From Hyposmocoma kahamanoa (lineage: Eukaryota > Arthropoda > Insecta > Lepidoptera > Cosmopterigidae): a stretch of 64,000 nucleotides of DNA. The stretch lies in the NCBI RefSeq assembly GCF_003589595.1, contig NW_020654810.1:13512753-13576752 (forward strand). Reading direction: 5' to 3'. Shown here piece after piece: positions 13,945-26,261 of this stretch (its first letter is position 1; every line of letters starts with the position of its first letter). The notes beneath the pieces were generated by a model. That model ran no database searches and had not been told where the DNA came from. It was given only the letters and a program-made list of their open reading frames with translations. The position numbers were made by a program, and so were the translations under genes.

Positions 13945-16900
13945 GACAAAACAAACCATTCTTCCAGAATTTTTATAACCCCATTGTTATTAGTTTCCCA
14001 GTCAGACAAAAGATAAAACATTTATTTATTGTTTATTTCTATCTTTAAGTTCTGGGTATTTCATAATAATGGGTAACAATAATGGATTGAGTAGGTACGC
14101 CAGATGTTAACTTTGATGCTGCCGCCATCGGCGGAGGCTTGTGTTGTAAGATAACACTTTAATTTTTTTAAAGAAAAACATCATAAAACTTTTTTCGGTT
14201 GGGGCGGTTTAGAAGTGATAAGAACAAAAGAATGAAATTATGGACGTGTTGTTTCTTTGTATGTTTACTTTGGTTTTTTTTAATATGTGTGTGTAAGCAA
14301 ATAATAATACAACTGGTTGCTAGATTAATCTCGATTTTTTAATAATTAACAAATATTATCAGCATTCCTTTCATAAAATTAAATTACTGGTAGGCGTATG
14401 AGGATTATGCGAACTACAGACTAAATAAAGCGTAATCTCTATTTTAACTTAGGGAGGGGCACTGTAGACAACTTATGTAGAAAGATATGGGACTGTGTTG
14501 TTTAACTGTTATACTATACCACGTAAAGATTTTTTTCTCAAATTTTACTATTTTTCTCATACAATTTTCTGCTAGTAAAATGCAAAACTAAATAAATACC
14601 TATATGTAGTACTTAGTTTCAAAACTTACCAAAAGGTCCACCTGATTGCATTTGATCTCGTTTCGTATCTTCGAGAAGACTCTTCATGGTCGATTGAAAT
14701 GCTGTGCCCTGGTCAGATATTAGTGCGACAGGTAGCAGTCCAGCGTCAACTACTGCTGCCACTATCTCTTTGATTATAACTTTTAACTGGTCGTGCTTAG
14801 TGGCACCTTTACAGAAATAAAATGCAATCGGCTGTTGCCATTTGTATACAGCGCCCCGAACCATAAATGCCAGCACATGGTCAGCAAACTGGCTAGTAAT
14901 TTGTTTTTAATTCCACAAACCCGTTAACACTATCTCTTGCTCTACAGTACGTAAGTCCAGGTTGCAGAGAAATTTCATCAAAAATGATGGAGAAATATCT
15001 CTGTTTTTCACTCCAGTTGGTCGTCTGGAATAAACAAAATATTGATATAAAAATTGGAATTACATAATGATGTAATCAATTTTATAAATCATAATTCAAT
15101 CCAACATTTACTCTTGCACAGTGTCAGTACCCTTACCTTACTTTACTTTATGATTTATTTTACATTACTTTATGCTATGTACTCCAGACTTTGGTATGAT
15201 AATTGAAATAAATAATAAATATCTTGAGACAATTGACTAATGTCCACCGTTACTAGTCGTAAACTAAGTAAAGCTAGGTACTATGGGCGCAGACAACAGA
15301 TATAAATATAAATTACTTCCACGACTCACATCATAACAGGATCCGATCCAGTGACCTATAGCTTCATAGTCCGGATTACTAACATAAAAAAAAATTAAGT
15401 AATCCAGCCGTCTTCGCTAACAAAGATAAAATGTAAGATAGTTTAAAAATAGATTTACCTCTTGTTTTATCGTGTCAAAGATTTGTTTATTTATTCCAGG
15501 AAGAACTTTCAACATCTTTTTTTTAGACGGCAAAAAATATTCTTTCTAAGAACTTGTTACATTTTGGGCTCTGTTTGAGAATTGATAAAGCAATAATTTT
15601 TTCTTCGTTTGAAAATCTTCGTCCTTTAATTTACTTTGCATATTGCTTGATTTGCATCCAAAATATTTTTTTGCAACTGGCCTCATTTTGGAAGTTAATT
15701 TATTCAAAACATCTCATTTTGCTCTTTTATTCAAAACTAACTGCTTCTTGGACAGTCGACATATTTTATAATTTCTTCTACATTTAGGTGTCAGGGTATT
15801 CATACCGTGAAACAAACGTTTTCTAATATTTTTGTTTCGTTTGGGAGTCGAGGGTCCAATTTCCCTGGTAAATACACTTTCCGACTCTGAAATTAAAAAA
15901 ATTAAAGTAAATAAACGGTTAGTTTGTATAAAAAGCCGTAGTAGCCTAATGATTAGAGGAGGCTAAAAATCATTTCACCAAATGAATTAAAAATAATAAC
16001 ATACCTTTGACACGCGTTCCTCGTGGTCTGCTCTCCATCTGTGAAGTGTTAGGTGAGACCGGACAAATTTGCACCAAACCTGTAATGCAAATGATCAATG
16101 ACTCAACTCCATTTAATATCTTTTTCAGCACTGAGAACGTTCAATCTTCAGGCTAAAGAAGTACCTAATCAATGGACAAGTAAAATCACGTGATTTTATG
16201 AATAAGGATTCAGTTTCAATTTTCAACGTTTCTGTAGAGAAATTCAAATAAAGAATTATGATTATTATTCAGAAGTCAGCTTCACACATTACAAACCGAC
16301 AATTTTATTTATCAGGTTATCATCGCCGTAATTAAGGAGATAAATCTTTTCAATATTATATACTTCACATACATAATTAAATGACAAAAATTAAATCATA
16401 CAATAATTAATATTTTGCAGTACACTGTATAAAGAGTTTATTATAATATAACTCTGACCAAGGGAGTGCTATTGGGTTTGTTTATGAGCTTCCCTATGAG
16501 TATTATATAGTTACAATAGGGTGTACTTAAGCTTCTTTAGAACAAGAAATAAATATTTTATACTGCAGATGAGCCAGATAATTGAAAATAGTTACCTGTG
16601 GCTGCCATTTGCAGAAAATTTTCAATGGGCATAAAAGCACGGGTAGTAGTCGGTTTTTCATGCACCAAATCTGAAATGAAAAAGTGTAAGTTCAAAACAC
16701 AAATCCTTGTTATGTATAATTCATAAATAACGTCACTTATGTTTAAGGTTCACATCACATGGTTAGTCAGATTTTGCAAATTTGACATAAACTATATTTG
16801 ATACAAGTAACTGTCTAAAGATGTTAGTACCGAAACTTACCTGCAGACTTATAATATGAATGGTCTTCATGTTGTTTTTTGGTGTAGCAGTGTTCATTCG

Positions 16901-18299
16901 TCACATCCACTGAAAAATTATTAATGTCTTTTTAACTCATGGCAAGTATTATAATTGAAGATTAATTTTGCACACATAATGCATGTTGTCTGCAATTTAC
17001 AATAAGGACTGAGGTAACAACAATATCAATAGAATTACTTTGACCAGTGGTTTTAGGAAAATTTAAAGAATTGGGGCCCCGTACAAAGCCCGGAATGTTA
17101 ATTTGTGACTCCAGTAGTCACTTGATTTTTTTAATATATTAATTTTAAAGCAATGATAAACAGATCAAATAATTATTATTACAACAAATAACTAGCTTAA
17201 TTTAAGCTTGGATTGAAAATTGTTTTTAACCAGAATAAAACATTTATATACTGTAATCAAAAACAATTTCCCAAACTACATCTTCGTACATTTAGGTAAA
17301 AGAATGTAAACAAAACATAAAAGAGGTTATTTATGAGGACAGCATTTGATGTCCGACAGAACTTTAACATTTTAAAATAATTTAGTGGATTACTTAAGTA
17401 ACTACATTGAATTAACAAGCACTAACTTTTCATTCTTTCGAGTATAAAACACATTTATTTAATTTAAAACCATTTAAATAATGTTAAATAAATATTTTAT
17501 TCTCTTACAGTAAATTGTGACTTAAAAAATACCGAATTTCTCAGAAGTTAACATATAACGACTAAATTAGAAAGTATTATTCTTATTACGAAAATATTAT
17601 TTTTGATTTTTGAAACTGAATTTGTTCCTATTTCCTGTTTTGTGTCGTTTCTTTGTATTTGTGTTATCATATTGTTTGTCGCGGGTTTATACTTCAATAT
17701 TGTAAAGAGCAATTATTAATTACACTTTTTTCGATAGCTCTTGTTCATTTACATTCTTTTAATTACCTAAAACTACAGAGCTTTAGATTAAGAACAGATA
17801 ACATGCTACAAGTTATGACTAATAAACAAATAAAATGTAAAACAGATTTTAGTACATTTGGCAAAGTACAAGTTTATTGAGTTTCGTACCCACGACTAAC
17901 GTACTGTTAATTAACGGTAATAATTAAGTTAATTCATTAATTAAGATTTAATGACGGCATTAGCGAGCAGCGAATTAGCATAAATATGTTAGAGTAAAGT
18001 ATGTACTTACCAATGTTTTCGGAAACTTCTGCAGGCAAGCCACTTGTTATTTCGTTTTCCGAAAATAAAGTTGGATAAGCACCATAACGTAAACGCAATG
18101 TGGCAGTAATGACCCTCTTTTCAAAATGTTTATTACAAACACATATCCTACGTAGTCTCTGTAAATTATGGCTGCGAAGTTGAATACTACCAATGCATTG
18201 TAACCACTTTTGGAGTCCTATCTCAGATGTGGGAAACCGATGCAATTTGACATCCTGTCGTTTACTCGCACAGTTTTATATACAACACTTTTTATACAT

Positions 18300-18763
18300 G
18301 GGGATAATTACCACACGGCACACCAAATTACTGGTTTAGCTGAGAGGATAAGGACGGATAGAAATTAACGATACTTCACTCGATCAAGGATAAACTAGTA
18401 ATGAAGTCATAGACAACTATATACCATAATGAAATCATAATAAACCAGAGTTAAAATGTCGATGTCAAAGACAAAAATAAATGGCAGCGACGGCCATATT
18501 GAATAATTAAAAAAAAGAAAGTCATGTTCTAATTCACTCCTCCAATGGGATAAGGCCCAAAAATCTTCTATGAAGATTACCCGCCGTGCGTTTCGTTTTT
18601 TCGCTCGTTCCTCGTTCGTCCAACCAGTTTGTGCGTCCAACGGATACTAAGTTTATAGATCTCAGAGTAGTTAGTTTGCGATAAAAGAAAAGTAAGAATC
18701 CAACAGCTTTCATGTTTTTGTAATAAAAATAAAACCTTAACACTGAGCTTTTCACTCTTTATT
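18300..18763. other. intergenic spacer between transposase relic and Tantalus-like gene
   Basis: No gene recognised. The 3' part should hold the promoter and 5'UTR of the downstream plus-strand gene, but no definite core element can be pointed to. Confidence 0.4.
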
Positions 18764-19411
18764 ATGGAACAGTCGAAGTAAGTTCATTTTCTTACAATAC
18801 ACCGTTGCTGTAAGTTGTTGTTTATGTTATGACCAAGAACTTATAATTACAGAATGGATACGGAGTTACCTAATAGAATGGCTCAATTAGACATAATGGA
18901 AGTTGAGGAACTAAATCTGAATTCATCCGACGAGAAAGTGGATTTCCCAGATTTGTCAAAAAGAGTATTGCGAAAACGCAAATCACTAGCTCCTGAAATC
19001 AGTAAGCCAACTAATCGTCGAGTTAATATGAAGCCCCGCAAGCATACACTGCCTGAGAGCAGTAATCGCAAACAAATTGAGGCTTTATATCTCAACAAAA
19101 ATGTAAAAACTTTGTCACAAACTTTAGAGACCATTTACGAAGAGCCTAAGACTGAAGAAAATTCTAGGAATGAGAATCTTATAGGTGGTAGGAAAGTGAA
19201 GAGACTCTTAACGTTCCAGTTAGGCAGCCAGTATACAAAAGAAAAAATTAAGAAGCGCAGAGCAAAAATTAAAAAGTTACTTGGGAACAAGTCATTTTTG
19301 AACAGAAAAAAAATCCCAATGCAAGTATTTTTAGAAACAATTGAATGCTTAGAGTTAGATGAGGTAGTTAAGACTGAAACAAGTACAGAAACAAGTGAGA
19401 AATTAATTTAA
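18764..19411 (+). CDS. small basic Tantalus-like domain protein
   Basis: A main exon at 18853-19411 encodes 185 residues from an internal Met (18854). A short upstream exon at 18764-18777 (ATG, four codons plus AA) ends in a consensus gtaagt. The acceptor ataattacag, ending at 18852, restores frame, giving a protein of about 190 residues that starts MEQSKMDTE. The N-terminal part is acidic, followed by basic stretches (LRKRKS, NRRVNMKPRKHTLP). The C-terminal half has TLETIYEEP, GRKVKRLLTFQLGS and KIKKRRAKIKKLLG. That order recalls the Tantalus domain of Drosophila Tantalus and vertebrate PRR14/PRR14L, nuclear chromatin-associated proteins. No enzyme motifs or membrane segments. The domain call is from memory and moderate; that it is a real gene is more certain. 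Confidence 0.65.
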
Positions 19412-20525
19412 TGACATGCTTTTTTACCTATGGTATTATTAATTGCTTTGTGTGGAGATTGTGAATGGAATCAATGTTCTGATGTGAATTTATTGTAATA
19501 ATATGTTAATTCTTTATCTGCTCCTTTCTTTTTATGGCATAGGGGAGAAAATACAATAACCTGATGAAAATAATTTATTGGTAGATAAATTGATTGTATA
19601 AAATTAGTCTGTCTTTTTTGAAGACGGAGTAAAACAACATTTGGAAGGTTTCATAAAATTTTAAATAGTCATGTAGTTGTTGTCAAAAGTTTTATCAATA
19701 GATTGTGTAAGGTATAATTTTGCCAAAAATGCCTGAATTATCAAAGTTATGAGGTTCTGATGATTACTAATTGCGTTATTGCTTTCTTAATTCTCATTTT
19801 GACAGCTGGCCTACTAGTATCGAAATAAATTTTTACTCATATACATTTCAATAAGCACAGGCACATTTAATTGTCTATATTGAATTAATATGACAATCTT
19901 TAAACTATGTCTCCTCCTTATATTGTTAATAGAAATAGTTGTGTATGCATTTATAAATTTACAAAAATTGACAATTCAGATTAACCTGTGCCCAGCAGTT
20001 GAACAAATAAAGGACTGATGATGATTAAAATAAAACAAGTTCAATTAATTGTTTATTGCGTAAGCGTAACCAACAGTCTGTTGATAGTCGGTAGAATGTT
20101 TATTGACTGCAATCGCTGTCTGCTTACAACACTTTTGTGCAATGAACTGTCATTTTATTCCATCTTCAAAAAATACACTACAGCTGAGGTCAAAATAGGA
20201 AACCAGTAACAGCTAAAAACATTATAAATTATAGCATATCTGCATATATTTTGCTTTCAACTATTTAGTATTGATTTATTGAACAAAGATGTATTTACAT
20301 ATAAATAAGTATATAATAAAATTCACATACATGTACCCTGTCAGAGGTTAATTTTGCATGCACTGACACAACTATACCTAATGGTTATCTATTTGATCCC
20401 TGCAAATATGTATAATATAACATCACATACAAAGGGGATAATAAATAGTACAAAAAAAAACTTATCAACAGTCTTAAAAATGTTCATTACGAAAGATTCT
20501 ATATTATACATTGAGTTACAAATAA
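19412..20525. other. 3' flank of Tantalus-like gene with lepidopteran retroelement tail
   Basis: Noncoding. At 19986-20026 the sequence cctgtgcccagcagttgaac followed by aataaa (20006-20011) and ctgatgatgatt matches the kind of 3' tail carried by abundant lepidopteran non-LTR elements. The remainder to 20525 is AT-rich with no supported gene. Confidence 0.5.
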
Positions 20526-20797
20526 ATGGACGACGGGTCTAATACAAAAACCACGAAAAAAATGTCCCAAGTCAACCTATTTAAACATAGTGACATGTAA
20601 AGGAATATGAAAAAGCTAAAACGTTGAATTTAAATTGTAATGTCATCGCAGTACTGTCTAATTTTGCTTGCTTCGCTGTCAGTCGAACAAACGAAGACTA
20701 AAACGTGAATGACGCTCTGTATACGATTTTAACGCCCTATAAGTTCGGACACCCGGTTCGGACCCGACGTCCATATAATTGTAAGTCAATGATGTTA
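20525..20797. mobile_element. short non-autonomous repeat, about 270 bp
   Basis: The sequence from atggacgacgggtctaatac to cgacgtccatataattgtaa has counterparts at 44534-44727 (left half) and 50863-50990 (right half). Its edges, atggacg and cgtccat, are inverted. No coding capacity. It is probably a compact copy of the repeat that was split at the second locus. Confidence 0.65.
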
Positions 20798-21711
20798 TAT
20801 GTTTAAAATGCCAAAATGGAATGTTCTACAAAATTTATCACAACATATTGATCCTGCATTTATGACTATAGACCGATGATTACCCAAGTAATCTCAGTCC
20901 CCAATAATCTATAATTACGAACAATAATAGTTTATACTCATAATATAAAAAAAAGTTGAAGACTGGAGTAAATGCAGGTGCATGAGAGTGGATACCATTA
21001 GATAGTTTATGACCAAAATTTTGGCTTTCCATAAACAGATTAGTTAAGATTATCTATACATATATTTTTTAAGTTCTTCACTACACAGTTGAACTTATCA
21101 AAGTGATTATAGAAAGACAAATGGAATTGGCATGTGGTCTATGATACAAAAAGTTTGTGTGACCTCTACCATGAACTTTTGCTCAAAATTAATTCACTTA
21201 CTAAACTTCTCTACTAATAATACTTTGTCCAGCAACAAAATAAAGTTTTTGCCAATAAAGTTTATTATGTGGATTTTTCAATATTTTTGGATAGTTGACA
21301 ATTAGTTAATGTTTAATTTCGCTCCGCTTCAAGAGGAGTCAGCCTTCCAGCTCGGAAAGTTTTGCATATCCTATGCCATAATAAATACAAAAAAAAAAAA
21401 TCCTTCTAGACCAAATCCTTGTTTTAGCCAGAATTCAATGTCTCTCTATTTCATAGTTACAATATATGCTTGAAAATATCAAAAACATTATTTGAATTTG
21501 TGAGAGACTTATATGTAAAACAGATTTCCATGAAATGAAAAATTGATTTGTCAGACCCTGGACTCTGTGAATCGGTTGTTATAATTATAATGGTAATAAC
21601 AACAGATCAAATTCCTAACAGCATAAAATATTGTAATGGAAAATCCAGAAAAGTTAAAATTACAACAGTAATACAAATTGCTTTTTAGCATATCTTCTGT
21701 ATTACACTACA

Positions 21712-24700
21712 CTAATTACTTTCTAAAACACATGAGGTAGAAAAAGGTGTGCAATTATCGTATTCGTTTAGCAAAGCTGAAGAATGGTCATGCTCAAGGT
21801 CCACACAAGCACAGCGAGGTCGCTTCTCACCAGGAGTATAGAGCTGACGAGGTACACCCACCCAACTTCTTGCAATACCACCGCTGTAAGTGTAAAATTG
21901 TGTAAGGATGAGAGACATTTAGCCACTAAGGAATTGTGTTTATTACACAACTTGCTTACCATCACATGTGATTGAAGGCAAGTTTTTGGTTTGACTTCCA
22001 ATAATTTGTAATTTTTAAGTTTATGGAATGTCACGATTTTTTACCACTATGATATTAAATTATTTTTGTGAGATTACTCCATAAACCACTGCCATAAACT
22101 CACGTACTCTCCGTGAAGAAATTGATTTTCTGCCGCCAAGCAGTAATGTGAGCATTACTGCGTTCCGGTTCTGAAGGGTAAAAGTGCTTGCTGGTGAAAT
22201 TACAGGCACATGGGACTTCAACTTATGTCTAATGGTGATGGACTCAGAGGCAGTGCACCTCAGATCTTTGCGATTAAAAGCTCTGGAGTGGCACTACAAC
22301 TGTTATGGACAGGCATGTCGTTTACCATCAGGCGCACGACTTGTTTGTCCCATCACACAGTACCATAAAAAATAAAAAAATAGATTGCTCACAGATGACG
22401 GTAAGGCAAAAAATCGTTATAAAACAAAGATCTGCAACAAGCACATAGAAAATATTTGTAAGGTCCGCTAGTTTAGCGGTAGTTCGCTAGTTTAGCGGTA
22501 GTTCGCTAGTTTAGCGGTAGTCCGCTAGTAGCGTTCCGTGGCTAGCGGGATCGAAGGATTTTTTCTTAGTGTTCGATTTTTGCACTAATAATTCCAATAT
22601 TTTTTTAAATAGAACAGTAAAAAAAAAGAAATAGGCATGAATATTAAAAATAAAATCGAATCCCAATTAGTTACAGTCAAAAGTATGACAAGCTTGACAC
22701 ATAAGATTTAAGAATGACCAATGTGTCAAGCTTGATGTGCTCTTTAATTACCTCGTCTTAGTACACCAGACTCTGCTACCTTGGTCAGCACTCCACTCCA
22801 TATTGCATGGAGGATATTTTAATTCATCTTGCTTGGCCATTTCCTTCTCAATCTTGCACTTCTCTAATCTTAGATCTAGTTCATTGGAATATTCAGTTGG
22901 TTTGCCATCATCATTGTAATACCTTCCAACAAGAACTCCTGCAAAATTGCATTATTAATCATATTCAGACACATTTGGAACGTGAAACAGATAGCGGGTG
23001 CGGGTCGGGCCGGGACCGCGGCTGGTCATAATGCCCTATTAAGACTAGTGAGCATTCTAATACCATTCCTGTCCAATGACAGGGCTCTCTACAGTGTTTG
23101 GCATTGTAGGCCGATATCAGGGCTTTTGAATGCTCAAGACCCTTTGGCTCTGTAGCCACGCTTCTCGGGAGAGATGTATGCTCTCATTTAGCAGTGTGCT
23201 TTGCCAGACTGTATGCTATTCCTATGAAGGGTTCGGATGCAATAAAGGTTTCCCTAGCACCAGCCTTTGCCAGTGCAAGTAGAGCTGCTTGACTATCCGA
23301 GTTTATGTAATTATACTTGTCAACATAGCCTCTCTCCAGGTTCAAATCCGCACAAGTAATTATGGCGTACACTTCGGCCTGAAAGATAGAGGAGAGTCCT
23401 CCCACGTTCAGCTTGTAGCTGAGCCTGAGTCTCACGCCGTGTATACCACATCCTACGTTGGATCCCATCTCAGATCCATCGGTATACCATAGAAGGCTAT
23501 CATCCTTCCAGGTGAGACTGTTAATTTCCCAGTCTTCCCTAATTTTAAAATTTTGCTTGGTCTTGGGCTGATCTCAAGGTCTGGAGCAGCCATCTACTCC
23601 TTAACCTAGTGGTAAGCCTGTACATGCTGGTACTGGCCTCAGGTTCAGCAATGCATTTAGGGCCGCCTCAGGTGTGGAGTACATGGTTACCATCGCTAGC
23701 AAGCACGCGATATATGTAGACTGCCTTATATATGTAACTCCAAGCAACAGAGGCATATTATAAAAACTAGAGGGATTTTTTATAATTAATGAAAGTATTA
23801 TGTTTTCCAGCTACCAAAAACAGAAACAAAAGGTGTTAAATAAATGTATGTGTTAAACCTACCAACATATTTATATTTTGATCTAAAAGTATGTTCCCAA
23901 TCCTGTAGTGAGGACAATTGATTGCATGTGAGGTCCAATACATGATCCTTGTTGTTGCTCTCATCTTGGAAGTTGCCTGTGATAAAGGATCTTGAACCAT
24001 CTTTGCCTGGAATATTCAAACCGTTTTGTAAATGAATAAAGCCCCATACTGATTTTCAGTTTTAGGAAACAAAACTTTAAGAAAATAGCTCTTGAAAATT
24101 GTGAGAAATTAAGTAATTTATCAACCTAAATACAACACTACATCCAATTTATTTTGTTAACTTTTTTATTAAGCTACAAGGCCATTATTTTATTGATTTT
24201 AAATCTATCTATACAGGAACAAATAAGCTTTGTACAACAGTGTTGTTTTTAAATGGTACAGTATGCGGAATCCAAAACCATAATAGATACAAGGAAACTG
24301 TCTTAGGAAGCATTAAGTCTTTTTTATTTGTGAAAATAATTTTGACATGGTTGATTTTTGGTGAAGCGTGAGTTGACCACAAAAATTAATAAAGTTGATC
24401 AAAATTTTTTCAGTGCTAATCAACTCACTTTCATGACGGGATCATTTCATTGTGAGAGACAAAAATATCAGGACAGTTCAAGTTGATCAAATGTCTTAAT
24501 CATAGTAGATACAAGGAAACTGTCTAAGGAAGCATTAAGTNNNNNNNNNNCTGTCTAAGGAAGCATTAAGTCTTTTTTATTTGTGAAAATAATTTTGGCA
24601 TGGTTGATTTTTGGTCAAGCGTGAGTTGACCACAAAAATTAATAAAATTGATCAAAATTTTTTCAGTGCTAATCGACTCACTTTCATGAAGGGATCATTT

Positions 24701-25464
24701 CATTGTGAGAGACAAAACAATCAGGACAGTCCAAGTTGATCAGATGTCTTAAAATATTTTTCATACAAAATGAATAAAATTGACTCATTTTTTTTATGAT
24801 AATATACTCAGTTTCTTATAAGGAGGATGATTTCAGATTTCCCCATACTTCCCTATTTAAAAAAAAAACACTATAGGTTGAAAATCTACAGCGCAGCAGC
24901 AGTCATGAAGTAAAGTGTAGTGAAGAGTGCTTCTAAAATATCTCATATATCAAAAACTGCTTTAACTCGTACTATTTGCATCACGAATTAGAAAGATAAA
25001 GTGGAAATTTACCTTTAATTTTTAATATACGTCATAGAGGCGTCGGCTATTCTAAAGTTCCACTCGCGTTTGATTTTAAATATTGAAAAAAAATATGCTC
25101 ACCAGTAACTTTCTAATATCGTAAATATTATGTTCACCCCGAACCGATAGCTACTACACGACTGAAAAAAAAAGTATAACTTACCTATAAAATAATTATA
25201 TGATGCACCTTTTCCATAATGTTCTCTCCCTTTTGTGACATCGAAAATAGACCCCAAGAGGACGAGATACAGTTTCTTATTTTGTATTCCATTAAACTGA
25301 GTCAACTCTTCCTGGTGGAACACACCAGTAACTTTATGTTTGTTAAATGTCATAAAAGTACTGTATATTGACTGTAACTTCTCATGAAATAAACAACCTA
25401 CTAACACAACAGATACTGCTAGGACAACTTTTATATTTTTACCTGAAAGTATTTTCAAATTCAT
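21712..25464 (-). CDS. neuferricin homologue (cytochrome b5 domain-containing protein 2)
   Basis: Membrane-associated or secreted heme-binding protein of the MAPR/neuferricin group, linked in mammals to neuronal differentiation. Exons on the minus strand: 25464-25185, 24006-23863, 22938-22752 and 21883-21712. All borders are GT-AG with matching phase, giving 260 residues and a TAG stop. Residues ~11-28 (IKVVLAVSVVLVGCLF) form a signal anchor. The b5-like domain covers residues ~48-125 (YLVLLGSIFDVTKGREHYGKG, then YNYFIGKDGSRSFITG). A charged linker (GRYYNDDGKPTEYS) precedes a conserved C-terminal block with PPCNMEWS, GSRVWC and SWVGVPRQLY followed by CACV. These match neuferricin in order and spacing. 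The gene looks intact, though its introns carry transposon fragments and an assembly gap. It diverges from OXSM. Confidence 0.9.
22140..22378 (+). mobile_element. retroelement-type repeat with poly(A)-like tail
   Basis: From about 22160 (gcgttccggttctgaagggt) to an A-rich end, the sequence recurs at about 46765-46980. Shared landmarks are gtgaaattacaggcacatgggac, gttatggacaggc and cacgacttgtt. Its style matches abundant lepidopteran LINE/SINE 3' parts. It lies in the last neuferricin intron. Confidence 0.65.
22464..22533. repeat. 19-bp tandem repeat, three full copies
   Basis: The unit (t/c)tcgctagtttagcggtag occurs at 22464-22482, 22483-22501 and 22502-22520, followed by a partial copy. Each unit contains the near-palindrome cgctagtttagcg. 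It lies in the last neuferricin intron. Confidence 0.9.
23031..23760 (-). mobile_element. non-LTR retrotransposon fragment (RNase H domain)
   Basis: The minus-strand open segment 23468-23184 contains IFQAEVYAII and NSDSQAALLALAKA, typical of the RNase H domain of Jockey/R1-like elements. The downstream sequence is similar to 7560-7760. It is truncated and lies in neuferricin intron 2 in the same orientation as the gene. Confidence 0.75.
24283..24745. repeat. two tandem ~220-bp repeat copies with an assembly gap
   Basis: Copy 1 (24283-24498) and copy 2 (24505-24745) share tagatacaaggaaactgtct, tttttatttgtgaaaataat, aagcgtgagttgaccac and cattgtgagagacaaaa. Ten Ns at 24541-24550 interrupt copy 2. 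Their flanks, 24520-24540 and 24551-24571, are identical over 21 bp. Confidence 0.85.
24541..24550. other. assembly gap (10 N)
   Basis: A run of ten N in neuferricin intron 1. The same 21 bases border both sides, so it looks like two contig ends that overlap rather than missing sequence. Confidence 0.95.
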
Positions 25465-25496
25465 TGTACTTTGTGTTTTATTTTAAAACTTGTCAC

Positions 25497-25538
25497 GCGT
25501 ACGCATTGACTTATAATTGTAAGTCAATGCGCGTACGG
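25497..25538. repeat. inverted repeat upstream of neuferricin
   Basis: The arms cgtacgcattgactta and taagtcaatgcgcgtacg flank a 6-nt centre, with a 2-nt bulge in one arm. It lies about 35 bp upstream of the neuferricin start codon, in its presumed 5'UTR or promoter. Confidence 0.75.
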
Positions 25539-25700
25539 CTTGCTTTGTTGAATTTAAGCCGATATGATAATTATATGCACAAACGAAGACTACTTATTAC
25601 TACAGACCACAAATTAGAAAGATATTACTACAGGCCGCCAAGTGGTCTTTGTGTCGTAGTGAAAGAGTCCCTATATTGCCCAACACAGCAATGTACGACA

Positions 25701-25812
25701 CCTATCAAAAATGATGATACCACGTGACCTGTGTCTCCAATTCCTGGGCCGGACATTCCTGTGCTGTACATTCTTGTGTTGGACATTACTGTGTTGTACA
25801 TTGACGGCTCCC
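25701..25812. promoter_or_regulatory. E-box module upstream of neuferricin (copy 1)
   Basis: A ~110-bp block containing CACGTG at 25721-25726 in a ccacgtgacc context, followed by three imperfect 15-bp repeats ending in tacatt or gacatt. It recurs at 30543-30652 almost identically. It lies 237-348 bp upstream of the neuferricin start. Regulatory function is inferred from position and the E-box only; it might instead be a duplicated repeat. Confidence 0.5.
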
Positions 25813-26243
25813 GTAGTGAAAGTTTAGAACATGACTTTTTTTTCGTATTCAATATTTTTTTTACAATTGGCTTTCAATTTGTAGGCAACGATTACGTTTA
25901 TTCAGCCACGTCAAGGAGTACTGCCGAAATTATATTTTTCAGTTTGAAATTTAGGTACGCATATAAAATAAAACAATGTAAATATTTGTACAATTTTTTA
26001 GTTTTAACTTTTTCTTAAATTTGTTCAATGCTTTTCTTTGCATTGCTGGTATCATCAACTTTTCGAGCCGAACAATATCATTTCCTAATTTAGTTATGTT
26101 GCACCAGTTAAAAATGAAATTTTTTTATAGACATATTTAAAAACCAATCAAGGACTATTTCTTTGTGCTTTTACACAGTTCTGAAAATCGAACGAATAAT
26201 TGGAAATTATTATTTGTTTAATTTTCTCACTAGTTTTCGTTTG

Positions 26244-26261
26244 GATGGATGGATGGATATC
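26244..26261. repeat. (ggat)n microsatellite
   Basis: About four copies of tggatgga-type tetranucleotides in otherwise AT-rich spacer. Confidence 0.85.

Larger units (their letters stand above)
11109..18299 (-). pseudogene. THAP-domain P-element-like transposase (THAP9-like), multi-exon pseudogene
   Basis: DNA transposase of the P-element/THAP9 family, broken. Exons inferred on the minus strand: 18299-18011 (THAP zinc finger), 16909-16841, 16670-16596, 16079-16005, 15886-15459, 15024-14630, 13105-12873, 12664-12596, and a last exon of about 12012-11109. The first carries the C2CH pattern, HRFP, CNKHF and YPTLF. Exon 6 carries IFDEIS (putative catalytic Asp), ADHVLAFMVRG and the second acidic site ISDQGTAF. 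Exon 7 carries IYDPPHLIKEIHNN, exon 9 DPIENFFG and AGWLVRKI with a cysteine pair. Most introns keep GT-AG borders in matching phase. Lesions: an in-frame TAA at codon 8 (18278-18276) between THAP cysteines, a TGA and frameshifts in exon 5, a frameshift in exon 6, a phase break at exon 8 and stops in exon 9. Whether it is an old transposon or a dead domesticated gene is open. Confidence 0.85.

Noticed and set aside
17653..17880. Plus-strand open frame between THAP exons
   Set aside because: Antisense to a transposase intron, with no recognisable motif.
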